A stretch of 64,000 nt of DNA from Stichopus chloronotus (GCA_021234535.1 CM037830.1:36704937-36768936); one strand, 5' to 3'. Positions 1 to 13,692 are shown, counted from the stretch's first letter. Numbers and translations are program-made. Notes: generated by a model from the letters alone, not told the origin.

Positions 1-140
1 GTCAAAACCATGTAGACATGATCTCAAGAAAGAAGGCTTGTACAGATCTCATTTTCCAAATACAACATAGAAAGCCTAATTCAGAAAAAAATGTTCATTG
101 GATCATTGAATCCCCATGTATTTGTGCATTCTGGTTCTTT
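1..140 (+). repeat. Family A repeat, 3' tail copy 1
   Basis: The first 140 bases match the last unit and tail of the element seen in full at 32076-33322 and 48928-49704. Shared landmarks in order are a TCTCAAGAAAG motif, CTTGTACAGATCTCAT, ATTCAGAAAAAAATG near 80, and a tail ending TGCATTCTGGTTC near 137. The copy is cut by the window edge and lies in the NAMPT intron just upstream of the exon at 199. No AGGTCA half-site pair is visible in the part present. Confidence 0.8.
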
Positions 141-198
141 GTTTTTTCCTTTTACTTTGTATTTTGTTTTTTCTTTCATTATGGTGTCGCACCCACAG

Positions 199-888
199 AA
201 AGATGTTTACAAGGCACCAATCACAGATCCTGGGAAAAATAGCAAGAAAGGGAAGTTGACCTTGGAGAAGGAAAATGGAGTATTTGTAACCAAACAAGGA
301 GGTACAGGAAACCCTGAAAAGGTGAGATTTCTAAGGGACGCTTTTAATGTAAGAGTTAGGGAAGGGGGCTGGGTGGAATGGTTCTCAGAGAATCCAGAAA
401 TACATGATTGCATATGTTTCCATACTCTTGTTTTACAATTTCACTTTGGTTTGTAGCCAGCTTGGTTATGGAGTTAATGTACACATTCTCACTCTACTGT
501 ACGTAAGCTTCTGTGATGGAAGTTAACTCCTGTGAAACCATGTCTGACCTGCAGCAGTCATATCTTAATGTCTTAAGTAGTTTTAAGGTTTCATACATCT
601 CTAAGAATCACTGAAGGTCAACTGCCATGGTTTTCGAGGTTCTCTAGTCCGTCATGATTATCTAAAATTTGTGATCACAAGGCTTGTTCTTCATCACTTC
701 TTGCTTTTGTTGTAAAGGTTTTTGTCATCGTAGTCATTTTTGTTCCTTTGATTTACCAACAGGATTTACTGATACCTGTCTTTGAAAACGGCAGGTTACT
801 CAAGGAGTACACTTTAGATGAAATCAGAGAAAATGCTGAAGTGGACATTGTCCTTGAATCCAAGAAAGGTCGTCAGAATGGCGTCTAG
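199..888 (+). CDS. NAMPT: Nicotinamide phosphoribosyltransferase, C-terminal two exons (partial)
   Basis: NAMPT makes NMN from nicotinamide and PRPP, the rate-limiting step of NAD salvage, and acts as a homodimer in cytosol and nucleus. Two exons are visible: 199-321 (acceptor CACCCACAG, donor AAG/GTGAGA) and 763-888 (acceptor CCAACAG), both phase 0. The first encodes DVYKAPITDPGKNSKKGKL, matching the family's C-terminal region around the SKKGRLSL motif. The second begins DLLIPVFENGRLLKEYTLDE and ends at TAG 886-888. The order, junction and ending match vertebrate NAMPT. The short basic tail after LDEIRENAEVDIVLE differs from the vertebrate one. All upstream exons, including the catalytic residues, lie outside the window. 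Confidence 0.93.
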
Positions 889-1554
889 ACAATACCAAAG
901 CTCTTTCCAAATGACACTCAAAAACTGAAGGTAGCCATTCTAGTCTGGGTTGGTGTGTGAGCTTTCTCTATCTCTCTCTAGCTCTTTCTAGATTTCTCCT
1001 TCACACTGTGCAATCTTTCTTCTCCACCTTTGACGCTCCTCTTTCAATGGCAGTGGCCACGTTCCCCTTTCTCTCTGTCTGCTGGGAACGATAAGAACAA
1101 GTGAACCAACTTTAGATAAACCCTGACGTGTTTCTCACGGAGAGAAATTCTTCGACTGGTTGCAGAAGGCATTTTGTCAGACCCTGTGGATGGATGACGG
1201 AGATTGTTACCGTCAGTAGATGTTCCTGGGTCAGAAGCTCTTCCTCTTGGAAAGCACATGTTTCATCCTGATCTTTCCAGTGTTTGTGATAAAAGAAATG
1301 CCTTAAAGAATAGGTATAAAACCGGCATGAGCTCGTGCCTCAGGAAACAATTGATGTAAAGGGCCAGACCTTTTTCTTTTTGCTGGTGATGGAAAAATAC
1401 TTTGAATAGTTCTACTGTTCTTGTTTCTTTTCTATTTAATTTTTGAGTCAGCTTGTGGCCAGCGCTGGAGACAGGCGAATACTTAACTTAATAGTTTTTT
1501 CATAAGGCTGATTTTTTTTATCACAATGTTCATCTAGATGTGTACTGGAAACCT

Positions 1555-1560
1555 AATAAA
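1555..1560 (+). other. Candidate polyadenylation signal for NAMPT
   Basis: AATAAA about 670 bases past the NAMPT stop, followed by a T-rich stretch. It is the first canonical hexamer I noticed downstream; use is inferred only. The 889-1554 interval would then be 3' UTR. Confidence 0.45.
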
Positions 1561-4500
1561 ATATTTTTGTAAAAGGATGTAGAAAAGCTGTGATGTTGTA
1601 AATTGCAGTTTTGCAGTAAATACTTTTACAGATATTCACTGCAATGTATGCAGGATTTTACTGAGTGATTGAAAAAAGAAACGACATTATTGATCTCTGT
1701 GTAAGTTTCGAACTACATATTCTCATCTATACATAACGGAAAAAACAAGATGTTTCTCTCTGAGCAATCGTTCATCTGAACAATCCATACTTTTCTGGCA
1801 TAGTTCTGTGAGAGTGTGGATGTTACTTTCCACCATTTAGTGACCAATACTTCTTTTTTTTTTTAACTTAGCTACCGAATGTTTTGTGCTGTCAAAGAGA
1901 ATCATTAATGTGACCAGCCTGCCAGGTCTTTTAAGTTTAACAATGCAATGCATTGTGCACGGCATGAATACTCATCAGCGCTGTTGAAGCAGTGTTGTGT
2001 AGACTTTGAGGCTGAAAGTATGTTTGGGTTGTGTTTCTACCTGAGATTGCGTCACGTTTAACAATGTTGTAGGATGCAGCTGCAGATATGAACACACTCT
2101 GATCTCAGACAAATTCCTGAACTTCTTCTTCTGCTGGTGGTGGTGTGCTTTTCTTTCTTTCTTTTTTTTCGCTTTCACTGTCATTTCCTATTTTGAATGT
2201 AGTCAACATTTCTTCTTTTTGTTAAATTAATTAAATGAGAAAATGAAACTGTTCATGTATATAATGAAATAAATTGAAAAACACCAAAGCTTTATTTATT
2301 ATCCCCAAATGGAAAGACATAAAATATGTAAAAACGTAGACTTATTAAGGTGGTCCAAATCGAAGACAAAAGGTGCATTAATCCCTGTGTGAGGTATTTA
2401 AAGCATAGGTCACCTTCAGCCAGAGTTAGAACTGGCATTTATACCAGTAGCAAGATTTGATTAACAATTGTTTTCAGGTAACAGTTTTGCTTGATTTAGT
2501 TCAGCTCACATATAGGATGCAATAATCAAATTTTGTGCCATGGCCTACATGGCATCTTTACTTTTGAAAAAAGATTCAATAAATTGATCAATAATGCCAG
2601 CTAGAGGTGGATTTAATGCCTTGTTTAGAATGTAGTTGTATACAATGTTTGAAGCATTTTCTGTTTTTTTTTTTTATGCAATTATCATTATGGAATGTTT
2701 AAATAATTCTTCTTTTGTTTTTACTATTTAACAGGGTATTGTGGTATAAAGCATTGCATGAAGTTATTTTAAATTCAGACAGTAACATTAGGAACGATAT
2801 TAGATCCACCTGCATATGGTTGGGGTAGTTTTCACTGTGTGTTTTCTTTCATATCAATCAGTTTTTACAATAACCAGTAGTTACTTATATTTTGTTAAGA
2901 TAATATTTAGCTCCCAAAGATAAGAGTTGACATCAGATGATGCTTTCCATCCAAATTGGTTTCTGGCTGTTTGTTTTAGTTACCGTGGTAACCCCCATCG
3001 CAACATCAAAGTGACGTCACAGTGGATGAAAGAAGCAACTACGACAACTTCTACTCTCTCTTGCTGCCAGCCCTAGTCAGTGAAAGTAGCAACTATCGCA
3101 ACTACGCCTCATATCGGCATTTTGTTATAATGTACTGCTTTTATAGTTTGGGGGTTTGTTGTCTGCTGTTGTTTACAGCCTTTGTGTGCTGTATGTCTTC
3201 TTTGTATCATCTGCCTTAATAAACAATACACAAATTGACATTATCCTTCCTCATAGCGCAGATGACATATTTAGTCAGCTGATATCCATATTTCACGACA
3301 ATGAGTGTGATTTACTTCTATTCAAACTCTTGGCTATTTGTCTGATTGTCAATGGTTATAAATGAACAAAGAAGAAAAATTGTGACCAAGGCAAAGGTCA
3401 TTGTGTGTTTAGGGTTTTACCCTCAGATTTAACTTTTCATTTGTGTAAAATACAGTTCACGCTGGCATTCACCAAGTGCTTCCCGGTATGCTTGTTTTCA
3501 ACACAGACAAAGGTCTTTGTAATTGTGTCTTTGTTGTTTCCTTACGTTTCAAATGCACTGTTGCGTTAAATATGATTCATGCTTGAAAGTTCCTCCTTTT
3601 CAATAAGTGTGTCAAGACCAGTGTTTCTGAAAGAGGTCCCTTCTTCCCCTACCCAGGGGGCTTTGAGAAGTCTCAGGTGCTGCAAAGTACACAGGGAAGG
3701 GGGGGGGGAATTGTCATTGATTTGGGGGTCCCAGGAGATGCAACATCACTGCAGGGATGTAGGGCAGAATAAAAGCAATAAGTGGTCTGCTCCACTTCGC
3801 TTCCTTCTCCCTCCCCTCTGACTGTCCCCACTCTTTTCACTTCCTCAACAAAGTGTTAGTAACCCCAAATTGTCCAAAGATGGCACATAGAGAAAGTTTG
3901 CGGAGAAGAATTGAGCATTTGAATGGGAATGGTAGGACAATTTGTTGGTTATATTAGCAATTACATATATGATATTTAAGTAATGACATCCTTTTGCTAT
4001 GTGACAAGCTCAATTCCTGCTTGCATTTATCAGCAGTGCCTTTGTACATATTCCTATAAACTAAGATACCCAGTTTTTGTATTCTCTCTGAGCATTTCTA
4101 CAATTTTTTTCTTCCTCTGAATCTTTGTTTTTAAGTTGTGCTCAGGTGGCTTTGTTTGTATTAATTATGTCTTAATTATCTTTGTTTTATTTTCGTTATG
4201 TTAGATTGATCATTTGTAATTTTTTTTTTTTTTCTGATGAGTGTGTTCAGCAATTTGTGTATATCGTAGCACTTTTATCCCCTTCATACCCCGGTTTTTG
4301 TACATAATTGCTTTATGTACCATTGTAGATAGATCATAGATATAGAAATTTTGTTATTTGATCAAGAGGTTTTGCATTTATGTAGTTGATATCAATACCA
4401 TCAACACAACATACCAAGTAACATTCAACCAGGGTAGTAAGTTTTGACTATATGTATTGGATACTATGAAGTTCAGTATTAAGGAAGGACAATCCAACTG

Positions 4501-7500
4501 AATGGTGCATTGCATGTGCTCATCTAAATATTTTCACATTATTTTTTTTTGTCTAGAGAAAGAACATGTACAATATCATGGGAGGATTGGTTAACAAATA
4601 GCTGTTCACATGTGGAAATAACAGATTGCATTGACTTACACGTCTTCAAACACTGACTTAAACATGTACAGTGTGAAATACTGTATTAAATAACTTGCTA
4701 ATGAAAGGAATGTTTAATCTGTTGGCACTACATGATTTGTTATGTAAGGGCACTGAAACCTCAAAGGCTTTGAACTAACCCCCTATCACTTCCCCCTTTT
4801 CTGTCATAAATATTTGATATAAGTTCTGCATTACTGTTTGACTCCAGATGCCTATAGGGCTAACTGTCATGACACAATTGTATTATTCTCTTTGATCTCG
4901 ATGCCTTTGCTGAGGTGTCAAAGTGATTGTTAAGTGCAGAGAAATTTACTACTTGCCTCTCAGTTTTGTACTTGTACAAGTATTTGAATACCTGGTATAA
5001 ACCCACCAAAATCATCACTTTTCAATACCAAGCATCTTTGCTCAATGATTTATAGATGTATTCGTTTGTGCGTTTTTTGTTTTGAGTCCATGAATGTTGT
5101 TAATACACAGCACGAATACAATCAATTTACAGAGGATGGAAAAAAAGAGATACCACATCAAAGACACATACAAAATCCATTTTGTATGTTCCACATTTGT
5201 AAACATTCAGATGGGCCTTGAAGAGCTAACAGCAAAGCTGTATTGGGTTTAAAGTTCAAAGCACCACACTTTTAAAGGTGTCTTTTTTGTTTAGCTCAGT
5301 CCATCACTTATTTGAAAAGCTTCTTATCAGCCTTTCAACAATGCTGTCTATTATTTAAAAGGCTACCCACTTAAATCTCTTATTTCTCAAGAACAAGATG
5401 CTCTGACTCTGCTGGTATAAACTGATTCTCATTCAGGGATGCTGCATAGTCTGATCTGTCCTAAGTCAGTTTAAGGCCAGGGCAGGTCGATTATATCATT
5501 AAACAACTTTTATGAGCTATGAAATTTCAGAAGCTAAGTCCTGTGCAGAACATCGTCAAGATTTTGGTATCATAACATTTCCAAAGGTCTTGGCACGGTT
5601 TGTTAACATGATCATTAAAAGGGTTGTTAACATGATCTTCGAATTAGCACTAAATTAGACAATTTTTTCAGCCCACTATCTGAAAGTTTAGTATCTGATT
5701 TTGAAATTTGAGAAAGTAGCTTTGAAGAAAATTCTTTCCCTTCTTATTCTTCCCTGTTATGAAACACATTATTTTCTAGTTTGCAGTCTATTTAAAAATA
5801 AGACAGTGATTCAATTTTTCTTACTCTAGGGAGATTGATTTCAACCCCATAAGATATTCTCCCTGGCAGTTGAACACAAGCAGGAGTATGTCCCCAATTA
5901 AACATTTAAGAGGGTCACTGCCCAAAGTTATGTTTCATTTTGCGACGTTACTTAGGAACTGTGTAGAAATTATTTTGAAAGAGCAGTTTGCATCTGCCAA
6001 AATTTATGCATGTGGTCATCTGCTGGTTACTGACACTGTTGTGTTGGTTGGGAAACAATTAAGTCATATGTTGGAAAGATACCATTAAGTTGCTACCTAT
6101 CCAACTGTTGTGGAACAAAAGGAAAAAAAGATGGTATTCCAATTAAAAGTTTCAAACTCAACATGTGTCTCATTTCAGTCATGCTGAAATATCCAGTTTG
6201 AAATTTTTCACATAAACTGTGATAGAGTGTTATTGTGACTTCTAACTTCATACCCAGCCTGTACTAGCAGGCTGTGAACAGGTCTTTTGTTGTTTTGACT
6301 CTTCTGCTGGCAGTGCTGTTTGATCGCTTGATGTGAAGTACACCAGGGTCCGTTTTGCCATTTTATACCTTTTCAGTTTCAGCATGTTGGGGCCATTCTT
6401 GGGGCCACATAGAGCGTTATATTATGCTTGGAGAAATGTATAGCACTGAGGTATAGTAATTGAGGTATGCATTATGGTGACTTTTTGCCCTGGATAACTT
6501 TTGCTCTTCATTTATGATATGTTGATAAGATTTGTTGTCAGATTTTACAGTCAAATGGTCTTGAACAAGCAGGGGTGTGCTGTTTTCATTGCCCACTTCA
6601 AGGAATTTTGGAATTTGCCCAAGCTATTTTCCAAAATAAACTTTTCATAAAAAATTATGTCACTATGCCGTTTTACAAACCATAGGAGCAAAATTTGCCA
6701 AGAATATATTTGAAGGTCATTACAGCTGTAAACCTAAGAGAAAACAGCAAAGATCACTTCACACTCGTTTACCTCAAATATTCCCCCTTTTATTGACAGT
6801 CAGATCTTTGTCTCAGACACACTTTATGGGACAAGTTCAACTTGTCTAGATTTTGTTCCACATGTGGAAACGAAATTTTGTTCCAGTATCCTCGAAGAGA
6901 ATCTTTTTGGAGGACTGCCATGTTTCAATTTTGTACGCCATTTTTTGTGCATCGTTGTACGTCACTTCTGTTCAGACTCAATGGGGTGCATATGTCATAA
7001 CTGCTGCACCTTTTTATTGCAAGTTACTGTGGATTGTGCGGCAATAGAAAATGTCATTTTTCTTTCAGTTTATTTTTGTTTCTGTTGAAATTGTCCTATA
7101 ATGCAACATTAATCTTTGTATCATTGGAGTAATTTGTAAAGTGAGATATAAATTTTTGAGTGAAAAAGAAAGATAATAAAAATAATAAAATGTCTTGCAA
7201 TTTTGCAGTACTTATTTTTATCTGGGGTTACAAAAGTCACATGAAGTATGATACAAAGTCTTCACCTACCCCTTGCTCATTAACACTCACAGAAATGTAT
7301 CAAATGTATTTCTACTTTGTGGCTTCCATAATAGAAACATTTGAATCTGTTCCACTGCAGGTCCATCATACAAATGGTTTCAAGAGGGTGTCTGATGTTT
7401 CTTGAACCAGTATGACAGTAATCTCTCTAATAATAAGTCTCAAATTACTGATAGAGGTAATGTTAATTTATCCTTATCATACCAACAGCTTAAGCTGTTC

Positions 7501-8428
7501 TAGGTCTGAATCTTGAACAAGACAATCTACAATTTCCAAGTGAAATTTTATTGTGTAACTTCTGCCCTTCTTTTGGTAACTCGTCAAGTTACTCCAAAGG
7601 TCTTCGGCATTCGTCCAAAGGCAGAAGGCTTATTTATGAGTATTGTACACATCCTGATCTCATGTGCTCTGAAAAATAGGCAGGTAACACTTTAGTATTT
7701 TAATAGATACATCTATCCTTCACAAAATATGTTAAGTGCTCAAGGATACAGACAGAGGAGAAATTGCCTTAAAGAAGTGGTTCATTCAGAATGACTGAAG
7801 TCAAGCTATGAAGGAAATTTTGTGGTCGGAGTTATGACCACAGTGTATGCATTACATAATCACAGATTTCTTTTCACTCAAAAATTGGATAAATTTGGGG
7901 AACACTGCAGCAGAAAACTAACACAACTGGACTGACTGCAACGAAAACAGACAAAAAGGATTTCAAGTTACCAGAAAGGTGTCAACAGTGAGAAATTTGA
8001 GAACTGAAAAATTAGTCACAATAACGAAACAACCACTTCTTTTTTCCTTCTGGTGTTAAGTGGTAAGAGGTAAGTGTTCTTGAAGAAAGAAACAACATGA
8101 GAATGTTCTTGTTTAATAACTCAACGATAGGACCCAGCTGTACACGTTCTTAAAGGATAAACCTCTGAATGCACCTGCATTATGAGCAATCAGAAGAGTC
8201 CTTGGTGGGCTGAAGGGGAGTTTGGACAATACGAGAGAGCAGAACGGAGAGAGGATCCGTTTCATCAAATATGAACAAACCAGTTTTTTAAGCTACTCTC
8301 TGTGTCATCAGTGGAGTGATGCATTAGGAACTGTCCTCCATACGAAACACTGAGGCTTAGGAAAGCTGTAAATTGACTTGATTTGTACTTGATAACACTC
8401 CAACACACCCCATTAGACCTGTTTGTCT
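1561..8428. other. Intergenic spacer between NAMPT and PSMA5
   Basis: AT-rich non-coding DNA between the 3' ends of two convergent genes. Only short, unrelated open frames are present and none resembles a known protein or has a convincing exon structure. Minor features are poly-T runs and a local duplication near 5600-5640, where a TTGTTAACATGATC segment occurs twice. TTTAAT at 8112-8117, which reads ATTAAA on the minus strand, is a possible PSMA5 poly(A) signal. Confidence 0.6.
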
Positions 8429-11400
8429 TCACATCTGTGTTATGATATCTTCTATTTCTTGTTTTGAAAACATGTGGAAATTTTTCTCCGGTGTTACCGT
8501 GGCTACCTAGAAAATGAAAACAGCATAAAAAGGGAATGAAAACAAGAATGAAAACCTTGTGCAGGACTGACAAAACATCTAAGACTTAGATGATATAATC
8601 CTGACCTATTTATAGTACTTCTTGTTTCCATTATGACATTGGCTTTTATTTTGTCCAGGTATTGCCAGCTGAAATTATGACATTTCCATGGCAACAGTGA
8701 CCTTTTAGGCGTCAGCTTTAATGTGTCTCTTGTGCATAACATCAAAATTGCTCTTTTTGCAGTCAAATGATCAAATCCCACACTTTCCTATGAACTAAAA
8801 ATGTGTATTTTTAATAGGTGCAAGATTTTATAAAAGTTACATCCCTGCCGGCGAACTAACCAAACCTTCTGTACATGATATGAAGTAAAACCAGTGAATA
8901 TGTGAAAACAAAAAGAGAAAGGAAACTGTCTCATTGTTATCTTTTGTATTTGGCTCAATATAAAGTGTTTTCTTTGTTACATTCCAGGAAAATCAAGCCT
9001 GAACTACTCCTTTTTAATGGACATTATATTGCAACATTAAAGCACTGGTGCAATTTGTTATGGTTTCAAGAAAAGCTGAGAACGAGCTTTTTCATTGTAA
9101 CCTTTCTTGCATTTTCAACTTTTTAATGTTTAACACTCAAAACTTAGTTGCTCAATGTTTTCATCAATAGCTTCTCTTCTTCTAACATGAAGCAAAAGTA
9201 TAAAAGAAAATGAAGATGAATTAAAAGCATCTGTGGAGATTTCCCCATTAACGAGGAGAACCCTCTCAAGGGTCAGTTTCACTTTATTTTTTTATCATCT
9301 TCACTAGTGAGTGTAAAGATATGAAGTCTGTTGCATTACTTACCTCAACATTTGTTGCATTTAACTTTTCTTCCATAATTTGCTTGAGAACAACAAGAGC
9401 CTCTTTTAAGGCTTCTTTCAGTGTCATTGACTGTGACAAAAAAAAGAAACATTTTGATGTCAGAATTCACAAATGAGCTCAATTGTTTAAAAACAAGACA
9501 CACTATAAACATGGGGTGAGTGGTTGCTATTAATAATTTTGTATTAATGTTCTTGGTGACACCTGGTTGATACATCTGCAGTTATGAAGTCTAGCTACAA
9601 TATACTTGACTGTTTATTACTTGAACTATGTTATAAAGTAATGCAAGTGAGGAAAATGGTGAGTTTAATTAATATTCACCCTTCATAACAACACATCCAA
9701 AGAAACAATGTCAGATATTCCAAATTAGTCAACAAAACATATGTACAGTAGGGGATAGCCACCCATTCTCACTATTCCCTACAGAAAAATCTGCAATGAC
9801 CTGCAATGTCCCTTTTTTTAACAAAATCATCAGTTCCACTCTTTAACCTTCTTGGCAGATGACAGTGGGATCCTCAGGATCTTAAAGTTAGAACAAACTT
9901 GTGATTCTTTGTACTAAAAGTTGTTTATTTCTATTCCCCATTTTATGCAATTCCATTCTTCTCTCAATTTGTGATTCCTTTTTCTCCCCCCCCCCCATTT
10001 CCATTCTTCCAGCCAGTCAGTCTTTGTTTCTCACCACCCCTCCTCCTCACCGTTATTTCTACCAATGAGTCCTTTTTTCCCATACCCACCCTCCATTCCT
10101 CCCAGTCCCACCAATCTTTTCTCATCCCTCCTTTCTATTTTTCCTGCCAGTTCCTTTTTTCGCATCTTGAAACACTGATGAAAATTATGAATCTTTTGGG
10201 ACTCACCTTATGGTAAACTTCTTGTAAATGTGACTGTGCACCCTCTGAGCCTGATCCGATGGCTTTGGCTTCAAACTCAATGAAAGTCCCAGATGGATCC
10301 ATGTGGAACCTTGCAAGGGGAGGAAAATGAAGTCTATTAAAGCCAGGGTTGTTGATTGTTATTTTTTGTTTAAAAAAAAATCATGATTAACATTAGTGAT
10401 TTAAATCAAATAGAGCAAATTCAATCAAATCATGATTTTAATCCTGATTTAAATCGACTTAATTGAAATCAAACAACCCTGATTAAGGCATTTGTCACGA
10501 TCTTCCTGGAGACTTTATCAAATCAAGTGCAGAGACTACTCACTTGGCAAGCACGCTATAAACCTTAACAAAGCAAACAAAGCAGTCAATCAGTTACAGG
10601 CTGTTAATCATTTATGAAGAAATAAAAGATAAAACTTACAGCTGTGGACCCTTTTCGTCAATGCCGCCAACAAGAAGTGCCACTCCAAATGGTCGACTCT
10701 GTAAAGGTGAAACATGGCTCAAACTGTGATGTGAAAACTTAAAAATGCCTAACAATGAATATTATGTGTAACGGATGAACCACAAAGAATTCTGCTTTTA
10801 TTCTTTTCTCTAAAGAAGCATTTAAAAGTACTACTGCAGCATGAGTAAAATTGTATCGGGAGAATATACACCAAAAAAAACAAACGATGAACCCACAAAT
10901 TGAAGAGAATTTGTCAACAAATCCAATGGCAGAAATGAATTGGAACAAACATCTGCAGAGAAGGTTGTTACTTGCAAAAGTAATGTAGTGTACAACTTGC
11001 TGCTAATATCACCAATTAAAGCAATAATGACCCTATGAGTTTGACTGTCTCAGAATAATACTGACCATGGCACCAATGCCTGCATCATCATCACCAAACT
11101 GGAGGGCTAGGTTGGATACAGCCTGAGTGACACTTTCCACCGACATCTTCTCATTGTAGGTAAACCAGTGGCTCTAAAATAAACAACCATTCACCACAAC
11201 AATCAGATAACAATTCAGACATAAACAAAAATCAAATGTTTAAGATTTTACTCCAGAAAGAAAACACCAATGTTACAATGGGGTCATATTTCTTTGTAGG
11301 TAATAAAATTTATGGTGCAAAAGAGCAATAGTCCTGGGCCTCTAATTGTAAGTGACAACATAAATGAATATCATCATCTTTCTTTGTTAGCAAAGCCTGG

Positions 11401-12422
11401 CCATTCAGCAGGATTCAAACCTTGATTTGAAAGACTGACCTGTGCCTCCACTCTTGCTTTGTCTACGAGAGTCCGTGAATCTGCTATAAGTCCACTCATT
11501 GCACAACCCAGATGAGTGTCTATCTCGACAATTTTTTCAACACTCTTTGATTCCATCAGAGGTGAAGTGACTCTTTTCTCTACAGCTAAGACTACACCTT
11601 CTGTTGTTCTGATTCCAATTGCTGTTGACCCCAACTGTATTTATAAAAAACAAAAAAGGGGGAGAGGGAGTGAAATGATGGATCGTTCAATAAATGTTTC
11701 TTATAGAAGGGTACCAACACTATCAAAAATTTAGGAAGTATACTGTAGTTTCACATTGTACATATTCTTGTGATTAAACAAATCAGCAGTTGGCATTACC
11801 TTTATAGCCTCAATTGCATACTCCACTTGAAATATTCTACCCTCTGGTGAAAAGGTATTGACACCCCTGTGTGAAAGGAAGGAAATGTGTGCAACATTCA
11901 AGAGAGAACCAGATTAAAAGGTATAAAACATAGTTGCATTCATATGGAAATTTTACATTGCTAATGATGTAGTGTCTCACACAGTACAGTAATCTTGACG
12001 ACATACATCATACTACCAATGACAAACTGGCGCCTTCTTTCCCATTGTTGAAAATTTAAATATACTGTAGTCTGTTTTGTTATAATTCTCCAAAATCTAG
12101 AGATCCAACAGTACAGTAAAATGTTTGATATGTCACTGCAATTCTAGGGTGCCAGTAGAACATATGCCTTAATTTTAAACTTTACGGTAAAAATCACCTA
12201 TTAAATGTGCTGTAAAAAGCATCACTAAATGGCAAAAACAGCATCAAGCTTTCTAGTGATCAGCAAATGGCGAGTTATTTTATGTATGATTGCTGTGACA
12301 ACTTTGCCTTTGTCAGTGAAGCACACTGGTTTTTCACAATACAGTATTACCAACATTGGACCTCATGGTGTTCAAAGTCTTTCAAAGCCTTACCTGTCAT
12401 ACTCTGACCTTGTCTGAAACAT
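8429..12422 (-). CDS. PSMA5: 20S proteasome subunit alpha type-5 (complete, 8 exons)
   Basis: A non-catalytic subunit of the outer alpha ring of the 20S proteasome. Exons on the minus strand are 12394-12422, 11800-11866, 11440-11634, 11066-11173, 10640-10698, 10207-10309, 9344-9430 and 8429-8506. All have GT donors and AG acceptors, and the phases agree, giving 726 nt and 241 aa, the usual length of the family. The start ATG is 12420-12422 and encodes [20 protein letters not shown]. This holds the gate-forming Tyr-Asp-Arg and the alpha-subunit signature ([13 protein letters not shown]). Further matches are [61 protein letters not shown] and [20 protein letters not shown]. The last exon encodes the [13 protein letters not shown] tail, ending Q-M-stop. 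The 5' UTR and promoter were not defined. Confidence 0.97.
10344..10481. mobile_element. Short non-autonomous hAT-like element (138 bp)
   Basis: It lies in the PSMA5 intron between exons 5 and 6. It begins CAGGGTTGTT and ends with the exact inverse AACAACCCTG. It is flanked by ATTAAAGC (10336-10343) and ATTAAGGC (10482-10489), an 8-bp target duplication with one mismatch. CAGGG ends and 8-bp duplications are the hAT hallmark. The interior is AT-rich with several TTTAAAT palindromes and no coding potential. It shares its termini with the element at 42992-44330. Confidence 0.85.
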
Positions 12423-13316
12423 TTTGCAGGATATTAATTGATTGGTTTACACCGGTTGCTGAAACAAATAAAAGAACACAATAAAAAATATTTACACTGA
12501 TAATTTTAACTGATTTCAATCCTTTGTTCTAGGCCTACACTGATGCTACACCTAAGTTCTTTCAAGAGGTTACATTTACTGCAATTCAATGCACCTAACA
12601 ATTATAAGATGCACCTGTTGACCTGAAGAAGGTGCATCAATGGTGGGTCATGGTCGCGACCTCAATGATGAAGGGGCCACGGAACTACTGCAGGGGTGTG
12701 TGAAGGTCCCTAAAAATGTTCATTGTAACTTCACTAATGTAGCAGAACTGGTTCTATACAATTGTGTAAAGTGCACAACCATTTCTTCTGCAATATCTTT
12801 GAATGTTATTTAAAGGAAATTTGGTAATAGTTTTTAGCATTTGTTAGTCTCACATTTAACATTGTCAAACGTTCTGACTTTCCTTCTCCCCTTCTCCTTT
12901 AGAGGCATCAACACTATGAGACATCATGCACAGACTCTTACAGGCCATCTTTCATCTACAACTCTCTGTGAAAAGTACTACACTCTAACATCCAGCCTAC
13001 AGCATGTCTTGGAAGCTTAAATCTGTGACCACAAGAACTCCTTGAATTAAAAGACCACTGAAAAAAATAAAAAATCAACTCAATTATCAACACCATGAAC
13101 AATCTTGAACACTTGAAGCAGATCACCCCAAAGTCGTCTAAGCTCAGTTAGATTAGTTGGTTATTGTAATATGTTTAGCAGACTTATATATTACAAACAC
13201 TGGACAATGTGGACATATTGGTCTCTGAAAATATTACCACACTTGCAGTAACTTAGTGATACAACATGCTGTCTCAACTGCTACAAAGCAATGTTAATTG
13301 TTAGCTACAGTATTAT

Positions 13317-13692
13317 AAGGTAGCCATCTACTGCCCAGGCCCGTTGAACACACCTCTCGCCTAGCATTCACAAATTACCACATTTGAAAGTTTAGGTTCT
13401 AAGGCAGATTGAAATAGTAGAGCACGCCACCATTTTTTGTCATTTCTACACTAAGTCAATAGCAGGCGCAGTCAAGGGGCACCTTGGGGAAAGTTAATTT
13501 TGTTTGGATTGTTGTAAAGAATGTGGGATAATTTCACCTCCGGTGTCACACTTTTTTGTTGCAATGGATATATATTCATTTGAGACAATACTGATTCATG
13601 AGAAAACGTTCCGATTTTTGTAGGTGGGACTGTCACAAACTTGGACTGATAAATTTCCTTAATAACGCATTCAACTGTCACCCCTTTATACA
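13317..13692 (+). repeat. Family B repeat, copy 1
   Basis: An unclassified repeat of about 380 bases, from AAGGTAGCCATCTAC to GTCACCCCTTTATAC. Internal landmarks shared by other copies are ATTGAAATAGT, GAAAGTTAATTTTG, TTTGAGACAATACTGATTCAT and GTCACAAACTTGG. The outer ends read TATAAGG and, inverted, GTATAAAGGGG, a weak terminal inverted similarity. No coding potential was seen. Other copies are at 13863-15641, 26972-28026 and 55912-56273. Confidence 0.85.

Noticed and set aside
8265..8573. 102-codon minus-strand frame
   Set aside because: It is the wrong frame across the last PSMA5 exon; the correct frame is 8429-8506 and ends Q-M-stop.
9971..10216. 81-codon plus-strand frame rich in Pro, Ser and Phe
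   Set aside because: It is a translation of a pyrimidine-rich PSMA5 intron, on the opposite strand and running into exon 6.
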